Shown: positions 1 through 6,529, numbered from the stretch's first letter. The stretch is DNA of 10,170 nucleotides from Microbacteriaceae bacterium (GCA_009925875.1 RFQD01000039.1:1-10170), one strand, 5' to 3'. The notes: generated by a model from the letters alone, not told the origin. Made by a program: numbers and translations.

Positions 1-13
1 CTAGGTGAGTCCA

Positions 14-42
14 CCCCGAGGGTCGATTTCACCCTCATCGGG
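14..42. other. Strong imperfect hairpin upstream of tRNA-Lys
   Basis: Bases 18-23 (GAGGGT) pair perfectly with 31-36 (ACCCTC) around a 7-nt loop. An outer CCC/GGG stem (15-17 with 40-42) extends it across a 3-nt bulge. No T-tract follows on the plus strand, so it is not a standard rho-independent terminator. It could still end transcription of a gene lying to the left of the window, or be a processing structure. The fold is seen in the sequence; the role is unknown. Confidence 0.4.
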
Positions 43-48
43 TCGACT

Positions 49-54
49 GATAAT
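49..54 (+). promoter_or_regulatory. Possible -10 box for tRNA-Lys
   Basis: GATAAT matches the TATAAT consensus at 5 of 6 positions. It would start a transcript near 61-62, about 28 nt before the mature tRNA. No convincing -35 box sits 16-18 bp upstream, so the assignment rests on the -10 and its position. Confidence 0.35.
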
Positions 55-89
55 GTTTACGAGGTTCGAAACGTGAGTTTTAGCCAACT

Positions 90-162
90 GCACCTCTAGC
101 TCAATCGGCAGAGCAACTGACTCTTAATCAGTGGGTTCAGGGTTCAAGTCCCTGGGGGTGCA
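90..162 (+). tRNA. tRNA-Lys (anticodon CTT)
   Basis: A full cloverleaf can be folded. The acceptor stem is 90-96 with 155-161 (GCACCTC/GGGGTGC, one T-G wobble), with A162 as discriminator. The D stem is 99-102 with 111-114. The anticodon stem is 116-120 with 128-132, and its loop CTCTTAA gives anticodon CTT at 123-125, which reads AAG lysine codons. The variable loop is 5 nt, and the T arm is 138-142 with 150-154 around TTCAAGT. CCA is not encoded, which is common in actinobacteria. The 3' end lies one base from the stop codon of the convergent acyltransferase gene. Confidence 0.97.
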
Positions 163-163
163 C

Positions 164-2239
164 TTATGAGCCGCCGCGCTCCAGTATCGGCCTGAGTGCG
201 TCCGCCAGCTTGGCCGCCATTGTCTTGGAGAACGTTGCGCTGAGGTGGTCGCCGTCTTTGTAGACGATGACGTTGCCGATCACGGGGGCGCACTGCGTGG
301 CGCCACAGAAGACATCGGAGAAGTCGATGAGTTGGGCGCCGGCGAGCATTTCGGCAGCGCGCTGCTGAGGGTCGGTGACGAGCGCCGTGTCGCGCGCAAA
401 CGCGCACTGCTCGGTTGTTTCTCGGTACTTATCGACGCACGCGGGGATGTCCGCCTGGTTCGCCGCCAACGGAATGGGCGTGTCTCGAATGAACACGATT
501 TCTGAGCCCGCCTGTGCGAGCGCAGCGAGAGGCTCAATCATGCCCGAGGCCACACCGTCGATCCCGTTGTTGGTCGCGTAGGCATGCATCGAGTAGGCGG
601 AGAGAACGATCACATCGGGTTTTAACGCGAGAAGTGACTCCTCAACCGCACTCACCCATTTGGGGCAGGCGTTGTCATACTCGAATGCTTGCAGTCGATA
701 GGTGGTGCTGAACGGGCAACTCGCGCGAAGAAATGTTGTGACCGACCAATTGTTGGCGCGACCCGCAATGTCGAGGGCGGGCATCCACTGGGCTGCATGC
801 GAATCACCCACCAGGGCAATCGTCTTGGCGTCGGGCTGCGTGGAGCCGAACGTGCACGACGTGACGCGAGTGAATTCGTGAGACTGAAGACAGGCCGTGC
901 CGTGCGCATCCTCGGAGACGAAATCATTGGCCGCCACCAGTGGGGCGGGATAAAGCTCGCCGTTGATTGGGGTTGCGTCGCTTGGCGTGGGCGCATTCGC
1001 GCCGAGTTGCGCGAGTTGGCTCTCGGTCAAGGTGGGCGCGTCACTATCCCGCGCGAGCTGCTGGGCAACACCGAGGGCAGCCGCGACCGAGGTGCTCACG
1101 ATGACCACCGTGACGAGTGCCGCCGACGTCACGAACGACCAGGGTCGGGCGCGTGAGAACCTGCCCCGAATAAACGTGTTTTCGACGAGCGGCTTGGAGA
1201 GTGCGCTCAGCGCCAGCGTGGCGATCACGACGGTAATGCGGATGACCGGGTTGAGTGACGCGTTCAACGCGAACGGCAAAATGATGAGGAGTGGCCAATG
1301 CCAGAGATAGGCGGAGTAGGAGACGCCGCCGAGCCACTGAACCGGGCGCAACGACATCGTGCGCGTGAGGATCGAGTCCCGTGGCAGCTCGGCGAAGATG
1401 ACGAGCGCTGTTCCCACACAGGGGATGAGCGCGGCAGCACCGGGGAACTTGGTTTGGTCAGAGAATGCGAATGTTGCGACGACAATGAGCGCAAGGCCCG
1501 TCAGTGTGAGCAGAGCTCGCAGGCGTGGTGATGCTGTGAGCCGCGACGCCAACAACCACACCAGCGCACCGAGGCAGAATTCCCAGATTCGCGCCGGTGT
1601 CACGAAATACGCCACGGACGGTGTCCACTCGGTGGCCACCACGCAGTACGCCAACGAGACGGCACCGGAGACGATGACGAACACCGCCAAGGCTCGACCG
1701 AGTGGCCATTTGGCCGCCCGACCGATGAGCGCAACCAGCACGAGCGCGGCCGGCCAGACGATGTAGAACTGCTCTTCGAGCGACAGCGACCAGTACTGCT
1801 GCACGGTGGACTGCGAGTTGGGGCTCGCCAGATAGTTGACCGAATTGAGGGCGAGAGCCCAGTTTTCGACGTACAGCGCGCTCGCCGGAATCTGGATACC
1901 CAATGCAAGCCAATAGGTTCGCGGCAGAAACAGCAGACCTGCCCCGAGCGTGACGAGAAGCACGAGCAGTGCCATGGGCAGCAGGCGACGCGCACGACGC
2001 AAATAGAACGCCCGGAAACGAATTTTTCCCGTGGACAGAAGTTCACGACCAAGGTGAGACGTCATGAGGTATCCGGAAATCACGAAGAAAACGTCCACCC
2101 CGACAAAGCCGCCGGGAATCAGCTGAGGAGCAACGTGGTAGGAAATCACGAGCATCACAGCGATCGCGCGCAGCGCCTGAATGTCGGGTCGCAGTGGTGA
2201 GCGAACGAGGGAAGCGCGGGCTTCGCTCGTGACAGTCAT
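164..2239 (-). CDS. OafA/YrhL-type membrane acyltransferase with C-terminal SGNH domain
   Basis: This 691-residue protein has the two-part build of OafA-like O-acyltransferases. Residues about 15-395 form a multi-helix acyltransferase-3 domain. It carries the family's R-X10-H motif (R24 to H35), GFVGVDVFFVISGYL at 44-58, a basic RRARR stretch at 81-85 and QYWSLSLEEQF at 148-158. A linker leads to a periplasm-type SGNH esterase/transferase domain with the GDSH block at 478-481 (nucleophile S480) and a DGDH block at 662-665 supplying the Asp/His. Family knowledge predicts transfer of acetyl or other acyl groups from the cytoplasm to an exported glycan or cell-envelope polymer; the acceptor cannot be told from sequence. 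The ATG at 2239 is chosen because a -10-like TAGGCT lies 7 nt before it, indicating a leaderless message. No glycan genes flank it, so it looks like a stand-alone modifier. The frame is intact. Confidence 0.93.
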   Translation of the reverse strand: MTVTSEARASLVRSPLRPDIQALRAIAVMLVISYHVAPQLIPGGFVGVDVFFVISGYLMTSHLGRELLSTGKIRFRAFYLRRARRLLPMALLVLLVTLGAGLLFLPRTYWLALGIQIPASALYVENWALALNSVNYLASPNSQSTVQQYWSLSLEEQFYIVWPAALVLVALIGRAAKWPLGRALAVFVIVSGAVSLAYCVVATEWTPSVAYFVTPARIWEFCLGALVWLLASRLTASPRLRALLTLTGLALIVVATFAFSDQTKFPGAAALIPCVGTALVIFAELPRDSILTRTMSLRPVQWLGGVSYSAYLWHWPLLIILPFALNASLNPVIRITVVIATLALSALSKPLVENTFIRGRFSRARPWSFVTSAALVTVVIVSTSVAAALGVAQQLARDSDAPTLTESQLAQLGANAPTPSDATPINGELYPAPLVAANDFVSEDAHGTACLQSHEFTRVTSCTFGSTQPDAKTIALVGDSHAAQWMPALDIAGRANNWSVTTFLRASCPFSTTYRLQAFEYDNACPKWVSAVEESLLALKPDVIVLSAYSMHAYATNNGIDGVASGMIEPLAALAQAGSEIVFIRDTPIPLAANQADIPACVDKYRETTEQCAFARDTALVTDPQQRAAEMLAGAQLIDFSDVFCGATQCAPVIGNVIVYKDGDHLSATFSKTMAAKLADALRPILERGGS

Positions 2240-2246
2240 GCGATCG

Positions 2247-2252
2247 AGCCTA
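2247..2252 (-). promoter_or_regulatory. Leaderless-type -10 box (TAGGCT) for the acyltransferase
   Basis: On the minus strand TAGGCT ends 7 nt before the ATG at 2239, which would place the transcription start at or next to the start codon. No good -35 is visible at 17 bp. The same hexamer and spacing recur at 8315-8320. Confidence 0.5.
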
Positions 2253-2279
2253 ATTCACCTGCAATGGTCGCGTGCGGAC

Positions 2280-2308
2280 GTGACAGCGTCCCGAATTATT
2301 CATAGACT
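2280..2308 (+). promoter_or_regulatory. Promoter GTGACA-N17-TAGACT for the small membrane protein
   Basis: GTGACA (2280-2285) is followed after exactly 17 bp by TAGACT (2303-2308). The -10 ends 6 nt before the ATG at 2315, so transcription should begin at the A of the start codon, giving a leaderless mRNA. There is no Shine-Dalgarno, which fits. This is among the best promoter matches in the window. Confidence 0.65.
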
Positions 2309-2314
2309 CCCCCC

Positions 2315-2644
2315 ATGGCTTCGACACCCCTTTCCCCGGCCCAGCTCACCACCGATCGCATTGTGGCGATTGTTTTCATGGCTCTCGGCATCGTTCTTGA
2401 GCTCATTTGGTTTGTGCCAAGTCTGATGAGCGTCATGATTAGTGACAGCGGCCTCACGCCCGCCCGGGAAATCGGAATTTATCTGATGATTCTTGGCCCG
2501 ATTCTGGCGGTCGTTGCGTTTACCGTCACCACCATCATCTTGCTGGTTCTCAAACGACGTGCGATGATCATGGGCATTCTCACCCTGGTGGCGCCGATTG
2601 CCATGGTGGGTCTCGGCATGCTGCTCGCCTTCCCTAACGGCTAA
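2315..2644 (+). CDS. Small three-helix membrane protein, function unknown
   Basis: The product is 109 residues and strongly hydrophobic. Helices are expected at about 15-37, 51-77 and 83-106, with a short polar loop (about 42-50) and a basic KRR at about 79-81 between helices 2 and 3. I recognise no catalytic motif or named family. The start is supported by a well-spaced promoter giving a leaderless mRNA. The stop TAA (2642-2644) overlaps the stop of the convergent SOUL gene. It is divergent from the acyltransferase, with 75 bp between start codons, so the two could share regulation, but nothing in the sequence proves a functional link. Confidence 0.8.
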   Translation: MASTPLSPAQLTTDRIVAIVFMALGIVLELIWFVPSLMSVMISDSGLTPAREIGIYLMILGPILAVVAFTVTTIILLVLKRRAMIMGILTLVAPIAMVGLGMLLAFPNG

Positions 2645-3156
2645 GCGCCCGAAACTTCGACCAGCACCTCGTTGCGGCGTAAAAACGGCGGTGTCCAGGG
2701 CGGGTCGTAACGCGCCCAACTCGGAAGTCCGACCGCGGAGATGCCGTCTCGCGTGAGCGCGGCAATCAGATCTGCTGCGTTAGCTTCGAATTTTCGTTGC
2801 GTCCAACGCCCGATGTACGTGCGGGCCGCCATGTCTCGCGCGGGAACCGCCACCGTCGTCACACGCGAATCACGAGGTCGGGGGATGTCGTCGACCGAGA
2901 CATCTTGGGGCAACACGAAACTGATGACGTGTCTTTCGGAGTGAGCGGACTCCTGAAGCACGGGCGACGTCATGGCCATTCGACGACCGGGAAGATTGTC
3001 GCCGCTGATGTACCGCACGAGCGGGCCAAATCCCGTGCTCGCGGCCGATTGCGAACTTCCCGTCACGGTGACCTGCACGAGAATCGCGGGGTCGTAGTGG
3101 CGCAGTTCGTAGCCAGACTTGGTGGCGACCACGGTGTACGGCATTTGTTCGGTCAT
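2641..3156 (-). CDS. SOUL/heme-binding family protein
   Basis: The 171-residue protein resembles the SOUL/HBP family across its length. Near the N-terminus it has YELRHYDPAILVQV (about 16-29), the family's opening strand. It also has MAMTSPVLQ (about 60-68), matching the usual 'MTsPV' signature, and ends with RYDPPWTPPFLRRNEVLVEV, like the common 'Y.pP..p.f.RRNEV' ending. Members bind heme or tetrapyrroles in some cases, but bacterial roles are mostly unknown, so heme binding here is a family inference. No signal peptide is visible, suggesting a cytosolic protein. The ATG at 3156 lies 6 nt after a TAGCAT -10, so the message is probably leaderless. The gene is divergent from the corA-like gene and overlaps the small membrane protein gene by 4 nt at the stops. 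Confidence 0.9.
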   Translation of the reverse strand: MTEQMPYTVVATKSGYELRHYDPAILVQVTVTGSSQSAASTGFGPLVRYISGDNLPGRRMAMTSPVLQESAHSERHVISFVLPQDVSVDDIPRPRDSRVTTVAVPARDMAARTYIGRWTQRKFEANAADLIAALTRDGISAVGLPSWARYDPPWTPPFLRRNEVLVEVSGA

Positions 3157-3162
3157 GTGCTC

Positions 3163-3168
3163 ATGCTA
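3163..3168 (-). promoter_or_regulatory. -10 box (TAGCAT) for the SOUL gene
   Basis: Read on the minus strand, TAGCAT ends 6 nt before the ATG at 3156, so a leaderless transcript is expected. Exactly 17 bp behind it (3169-3185) lies the hexamer that serves as the corA-like -10 on the other strand, so each -10 occupies the other gene's -35 slot. Confidence 0.55.
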
Positions 3169-3185
3169 AGCCCGCAACCTGCGCC

Positions 3186-3191
3186 TAACAT
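3186..3191 (+). promoter_or_regulatory. -10 box (TAACAT) for the corA-like gene
   Basis: TAACAT ends 6 nt before a GTG at 3198 and 9 nt before an ATG at 3201. The leaderless spacing seen elsewhere in the window favours GTG 3198 as the start. No separate -35 consensus is visible; the -35 position coincides with the -10 of the divergent SOUL promoter. Confidence 0.5.
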
Positions 3192-3197
3192 GGCAAC

Positions 3198-4172
3198 GTG
3201 ATGCATTCTCAGGTGTTCTCCTCGCGTGGTCCCGTCAAACGAACGGTGGACCTCGCAAACCTGGCAGACGTGATTACGTCCAAAACCGAGTGGGTGTAGC
3301 TGGATTTTGTCGGACCGACGCGTGACGAACTCGACGTGCTGGGCGAGCAGCTGGGGTTCAGTCCGTTGTCGTTGGACGATGCGTTCTCGGGTCGGCAACG
3401 TGCCAAGATCGAACATTTCGACAATCACGTTTTCATCAATGCCTACGCGGTGCGTTTCGACACCGACGCCGGTGAACTCGTCAGCGACGAAATTGCCATC
3501 TTTCTCACGCGCAACGCACTCGTGACCGTGCGAGGGGATGACGGATTTGACATGAGCAAAGTGGAGGCGCGGTGGGCGGATTCGTCCGATTTGGTTTCGG
3601 CCGGCGCATCCCATCTGCTCTGGGGCTTGCTCGATGTGATCGTGGACGGCTACTTCGAAACCGTGGAGTCGCTTGATGTCGAGATGGAGAAACTCGAAGA
3701 GGCCGTCTTTGATGAGCAATCGTCGGCTCGAATCGAGGTACAAAAGCGATCGTACGAACTGCGCAAGTCGCTCGTGGTGTTGCGCCGACTGACGGTACCG
3801 ATGCGCGAAGTCATCAACCCACTCATTCGTCACGACCTCAAACTCATCAACGCGCGCATGGTGCCCTATTTTCAAGACATTTACGATCACGTCATTCGCG
3901 TCGCCGATTGGACCGAATCATTGCGGGACCTTGTCACGACGTTGCTCGAAACCAACCTGACCATTCAAGGCAACCGCATGAACCTGATCATGAAAAAGGT
4001 AACGAGTTGGGCCGCCATCATCGCAGTACCGACGGCGATCACAGGGTTCTACGGGCAGAACATTCCCTACCCGGGCTATATGGCGGAGTGGGGCGTCTGG
4101 GTTTCCGTGGGTGTGACCGTGCTCGCCTCGATCGCCCTGTATGTCGTCTTCCGGTGGCGAAACTGGCTCTGA
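3198..4172 (+). pseudogene. corA: CorA-like Mg2+/divalent cation transporter gene interrupted by an in-frame amber codon
   Basis: Translation from GTG 3198 (or ATG 3201) gives a normal CorA-type N-terminus up to EWV, then TAG at 3297-3299, then LDFVGPTRDELDVLGEQLG in the same frame through to TGA at 4170-4172. The expected reading is EWVWLDFVGPT, so TGG (Trp) to TAG is the simplest change. With that codon read the protein would be 324 residues, close to the usual family length. The long helical domain is intact, as are two C-terminal membrane helices and the pore signature, which here reads YGQN (in FYGQNIPYPG) instead of the classical GMN. The part after the stop is open from a GTG at 3336, which would give 278 residues lacking the first strands of the cytoplasmic domain. 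It is either a real nonsense allele, a shortened protein from reinitiation, or a base-call error. The response regulator gene lies 36 bp downstream. Confidence 0.8.
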
Positions 4173-4196
4173 CCCTCGTGCCATCATTCGAATGAT
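4169..4196 (+). promoter_or_regulatory. Possible promoter with palindromic operator before the response regulator
   Basis: CTGACC (4169-4174) and AATGAT (4191-4196) are separated by 16 bp, each matching consensus at 4 of 6 positions. The -10 lies inside a perfect 14-bp palindrome, ATCATTCGAATGAT (4183-4196), centred 19-20 bp before the GTG at 4209. A dimeric regulator bound there would block the -10, so autoregulation by the downstream regulator is possible. The palindrome is certain; the promoter and operator roles are inferred. Confidence 0.35.
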
Positions 4197-4208
4197 TGTG
4201 AGTTCAAC

Positions 4209-4865
4209 GTGAGTCGTCCGCCTATCCGGGTCGCCATCGTGGAAGACCAGGTCTTGATGCTGGACCTGCTTGCGACGACGTTGCGGCGCGAACCGGAGCT
4301 GGAAGTGGTTTTCACCGCGTCGACGGTGGCGCAGGCACGCACACTTTTCGACGAATCCGAGGTCGACGTCGCCGTGATCGACATTGACTTGCCCGACGGC
4401 AACGGTGTCGGGCTCGGGGTTGCGCTCAGCCGCGAGTTTCCACGACCCGCGATCGTGCTTCTTTCGGCGAATGACATGCTCGAGCTTTTTCAGGGGCTAC
4501 CCGGCGAGGTTCGAGCAACCTGGAGTTACCTGTCGAAGACGTCCACGACGGATTCCTCCGTACTCGTGCGGACCATTCTTGCAACGGCGCACGGCCAGAG
4601 CGTGATCGACCCGGCCCTTGTCGACCGGTCGACTCCGCGGTTGGGAAGTCGGGTATCGACTCTCACGCCACGCCAATTCGATGTGTTGCGTTGCCTCGCG
4701 CGGGGGCTGTCGAATCAGGCGATTGCGGACGACCTGAACATGGGGCTGAATTCTGTGGTGAATCACCTGACGGCAATCTATGCAACGCTCGGCATCCCCG
4801 ACGACGCGAACCCACGAGTGCACGCCGTACTCGAATTTTTAAAAGACACTTCCCGAGACGGATAG
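4209..4865 (+). CDS. NarL/FixJ-type response regulator (REC plus LuxR HTH), orphan
   Basis: The protein has 218 residues. Residues 6 to about 125 are a receiver domain with acidic pocket E12-D13, phospho-acceptor D58 (in VIDIDLPDG), switch S86 and conserved K110. Residues about 150-212 form a LuxR-type helix-turn-helix (LTPRQFDVLRCLARGLSNQAIA). Its recognition-helix region reads GLNSVVNHLTAIYATLGI in place of the more usual S-K-T-V-x-x-H pattern. All residues needed for phosphorylation are present, so it should work as a phospho-controlled transcription factor. No sensor kinase gene is in the window. The GTG start at 4209 lies just ahead of the conserved first strand; no clear Shine-Dalgarno precedes it. 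The next gene begins 4 bp after its stop, so the two are almost certainly cotranscribed. Confidence 0.93.
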   Translation: MSRPPIRVAIVEDQVLMLDLLATTLRREPELEVVFTASTVAQARTLFDESEVDVAVIDIDLPDGNGVGLGVALSREFPRPAIVLLSANDMLELFQGLPGEVRATWSYLSKTSTTDSSVLVRTILATAHGQSVIDPALVDRSTPRLGSRVSTLTPRQFDVLRCLARGLSNQAIADDLNMGLNSVVNHLTAIYATLGIPDDANPRVHAVLEFLKDTSRDG

Positions 4866-4869
4866 CCGG

Positions 4870-5703
4870 ATGAACGTTGCACGCGCACGTCTGAGCGACG
4901 TTGTGGCTGCCAGCTTGGTTGCGGTGGCCGCTCCCGCCCTGTTTGTGGCGCGTGGGTCTGTGCTCGGCGAGGTGCTCGGGTATGTGGCGCTGACGTCGGG
5001 CGTGGCGCTCGCTTTCGCTCGCAATCGTGCGCTCGGGCGTGACCTCTCGCTGATCGCCGTGCCACTGTTGCTGATTAGCCTCATTTCGGTCGAAGCGAAT
5101 CTTGAGTGGGGCAACATCGCGCTGATGGGATCCGTACTCACGGCGTGCGTCGCGTATCCGTATCTGATGAGTCGCTTCGTTTTTCGCGAGCACGCGGTGC
5201 GGTTCCCCGGTCGTCCGGGCGAGCCGTGGTCGCGAGGGGAGTGGGCGTGGCTTGCGGCCGTGCTGGTGCTGGGCTACAGCATCCTGCCGGTGTATTTCAT
5301 CACGTCGGGCAGCTACCACAATTGGCCCGCGGTCGAGAGCCCGAGTGAGATCGCGCGCCTGTTTGTGGGCGTGGGGTTCGTCGGCATTTGGGACGAGCTG
5401 TTCTTCATCTGCGTTGTCTTTGCGCTGTTGCGCCGACACTTTTCGCTCTGGGTGTCGAATGCGCTTCAGGCCGTTGTGTTCGCATCGTTTTTGTGGGAGC
5501 TGGGCTACCGGTCGTGGGGACCGGCCCTCACCGTGCCGTTCGCCCTCATTCAGGGCTGGATATTCGAGAAGAGTCGCTCGGTGTTCTACATCGTCACCGT
5601 GCACCTGCTGTTTGACGTGGTCGTCTTTCTCGTTCTTGTTTATGCGCATCACCCAACGTGGGTGCCGATATTTCTGGTTCCCCCGCCGGTTGCCGGGCCC
5701 TGA
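4870..5703 (+). CDS. CPBP (CAAX-protease-like) membrane protein with degenerate active site
   Basis: A 277-residue polytopic membrane protein with about eight hydrophobic segments. The C-terminal half has the layout of the CPBP/Abi family of intramembrane proteases. Motif 1, normally EExxxR, is D175-E176 with I180 in the Arg position. Motif 2, normally FxxxH, is F204 with L208 in place of His. Motif 3, HxxxN/D, is kept as H245-D249. Two of three motifs are therefore altered and protease activity is doubtful; it may be a non-catalytic relative or use a variant site. It begins 4 bp after the response regulator stop, implying translational coupling, and ends just before a rho-independent terminator, so regulator and membrane protein form a two-gene unit. 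CPBP membership is inferred from the motif spacing and topology only. Confidence 0.72.
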   Translation: MNVARARLSDVVAASLVAVAAPALFVARGSVLGEVLGYVALTSGVALAFARNRALGRDLSLIAVPLLLISLISVEANLEWGNIALMGSVLTACVAYPYLMSRFVFREHAVRFPGRPGEPWSRGEWAWLAAVLVLGYSILPVYFITSGSYHNWPAVESPSEIARLFVGVGFVGIWDELFFICVVFALLRRHFSLWVSNALQAVVFASFLWELGYRSWGPALTVPFALIQGWIFEKSRSVFYIVTVHLLFDVVVFLVLVYAHHPTWVPIFLVPPPVAGP

Positions 5704-5709
5704 CCCGGC
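5692..5709. other. GC-rich hairpin across the stop of the CPBP-like gene
   Basis: GCCGGG (5692-5697) pairs with CCCGGC (5704-5709) around a 6-nt loop that contains the TGA stop. No T-tract follows on either strand. It could stabilise mRNA ends in this convergent junction or help terminate the minus-strand operon; function is unproven. Confidence 0.35.
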
Positions 5710-5714
5710 GGCAT

Positions 5715-5749
5715 CGCCCAACCCGGCGTTATTGCTGGGGGCGGTTTTT
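5715..5749 (+). terminator. Rho-independent terminator after the CPBP-like gene
   Basis: The inner stem CCCGGC (5722-5727) pairs with GCTGGG (5734-5739) with one G-T wobble, around the loop GTTATT. A 4-bp outer stem (5715-5718 with 5740-5743) follows after a 3-nt bulge, then G and TTTTT (5745-5749). It would end plus-strand transcripts 12-46 nt past the CPBP-like stop. It overlaps the last codons of the convergent dehydrogenase gene. Confidence 0.65.
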
Positions 5750-6529
5750 CAACATGATCCGGCGACCCAGCCGAATGACCGTTTTGCGCGGGGCAAAGCG
5801 CGAGGCAGCTGCCCCCCACCAGTTGGCGACACCGGAGATAACGAAGGGGTTCGGGCGGCGGCGGTCGAGCATGCGCATCGCCTTTGCCACCACAACGGGT
5901 GCTTCTTGCAGCGGCCCGGCGATCGCGTCGGAACCGGCAACATCGAAGAATTCGGTGCGCGTCGGTCCGGGGCACAGCGCGAGTGCCGACACATTGGTGT
6001 GCTCGAGCTCGCCCCACATGGCTTCGGTGAACGAGAGCACGAATGCTTTGGTCGCCGCATACACACCCAGGTAGGAGAGCGATTGGAACGCCGCAGTGCT
6101 CGCGACGTTAAGAACCACGCCGTCATTACGTTGGATCATGCCTGGTAAGAACGCGCGGGACAGATCGACGAGTGCACCCACATTGAGCGCAATTTCGCTG
6201 GCGATCGTGTCGGGATTCTCGTCGGCGACGGCCCGGTGCGTGCCAAATCCCGCGTTGTTCACGACAACGTCGACGCGCAACCCACGGCGCGAAATCTCGG
6301 CGGCTACATCGGAGCCGGCGCGCCAAACACCCAGGTCCCACCCAATGACCACCGACTCCGTCCCGTGTGCGGCGCGCAACTCCTCGGCCAGCGCGGTCAG
6401 ACGGTCGGTGCGTCGTGCAACCAAAATAAGCCGGGCATCTCGGGCAGCAAACGCGCGAGCGAACTCCGCGCCCAGACCCGAGCTTGCGCCGGTAATGAGC
6501 ACCATCTTGCCCGAATAGTTACGTGCCAA
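5729..6529 (-). CDS. Classical short-chain dehydrogenase/reductase (SDR)
   Basis: The 266-residue protein is a classical SDR with a Rossmann fold. The cofactor motif TGASSGLG is at 13-20, NNAG at 91-94, and the catalytic set is N116, S144, Y157 and K161 (YAATK). ARR at 38-40, at the end of the second strand, hints at NADP(H) use, but this is inference. The substrate is unknown; the closest general type is the DltE/YqjQ-like 'oxidoreductase' group. The start is the TTG at 6529: GGGAGGA (6534-6540) sits 4-5 nt before it. An ATG at 6505 would start inside the first strand, and the longer open frame reaching 6664 merely overlaps the upstream gene. It overlaps the VIT-type transporter gene by 11 nt, so it is translationally coupled as the last gene of the operon. 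Confidence 0.93.
   Translation of the reverse strand: MARNYSGKMVLITGASSGLGAEFARAFAARDARLILVARRTDRLTALAEELRAAHGTESVVIGWDLGVWRAGSDVAAEISRRGLRVDVVVNNAGFGTHRAVADENPDTIASEIALNVGALVDLSRAFLPGMIQRNDGVVLNVASTAAFQSLSYLGVYAATKAFVLSFTEAMWGELEHTNVSALALCPGPTRTEFFDVAGSDAIAGPLQEAPVVVAKAMRMLDRRRPNPFVISGVANWWGAAASRFAPRKTVIRLGRRIMLKNRPQQ

Noticed and set aside
3297-3299. The amber codon as a programmed pyrrolysine or readthrough site
   Set aside because: No pyrrolysine genes or downstream recoding element are visible, pyrrolysine would be unexpected in this lineage, and Trp-to-amber needs only one base change.
3153-3890. Minus-strand open frame (245 codons) covering the interrupted part of the CorA-like gene
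   Set aside because: The plus-strand frame has CorA family sequence on both sides of the stop; the antisense product is His/Arg-rich and lacks a promoter or ribosome binding site.
4663-5721. Long minus-strand open frame (352 codons) opposite the response regulator and CPBP-like genes
   Set aside because: It is very rich in Arg, His and Gln with no domain, typical of a shadow frame in GC-rich DNA; the plus strand carries clear receiver, HTH and membrane-protein sequence.
5252-6148. Plus-strand open frame of 298 codons bridging the CPBP-like gene and the SDR gene
   Set aside because: It crosses a terminator, shows Arg/Cys/Ser-rich shadow composition, and overlaps two well-supported genes in other frames.
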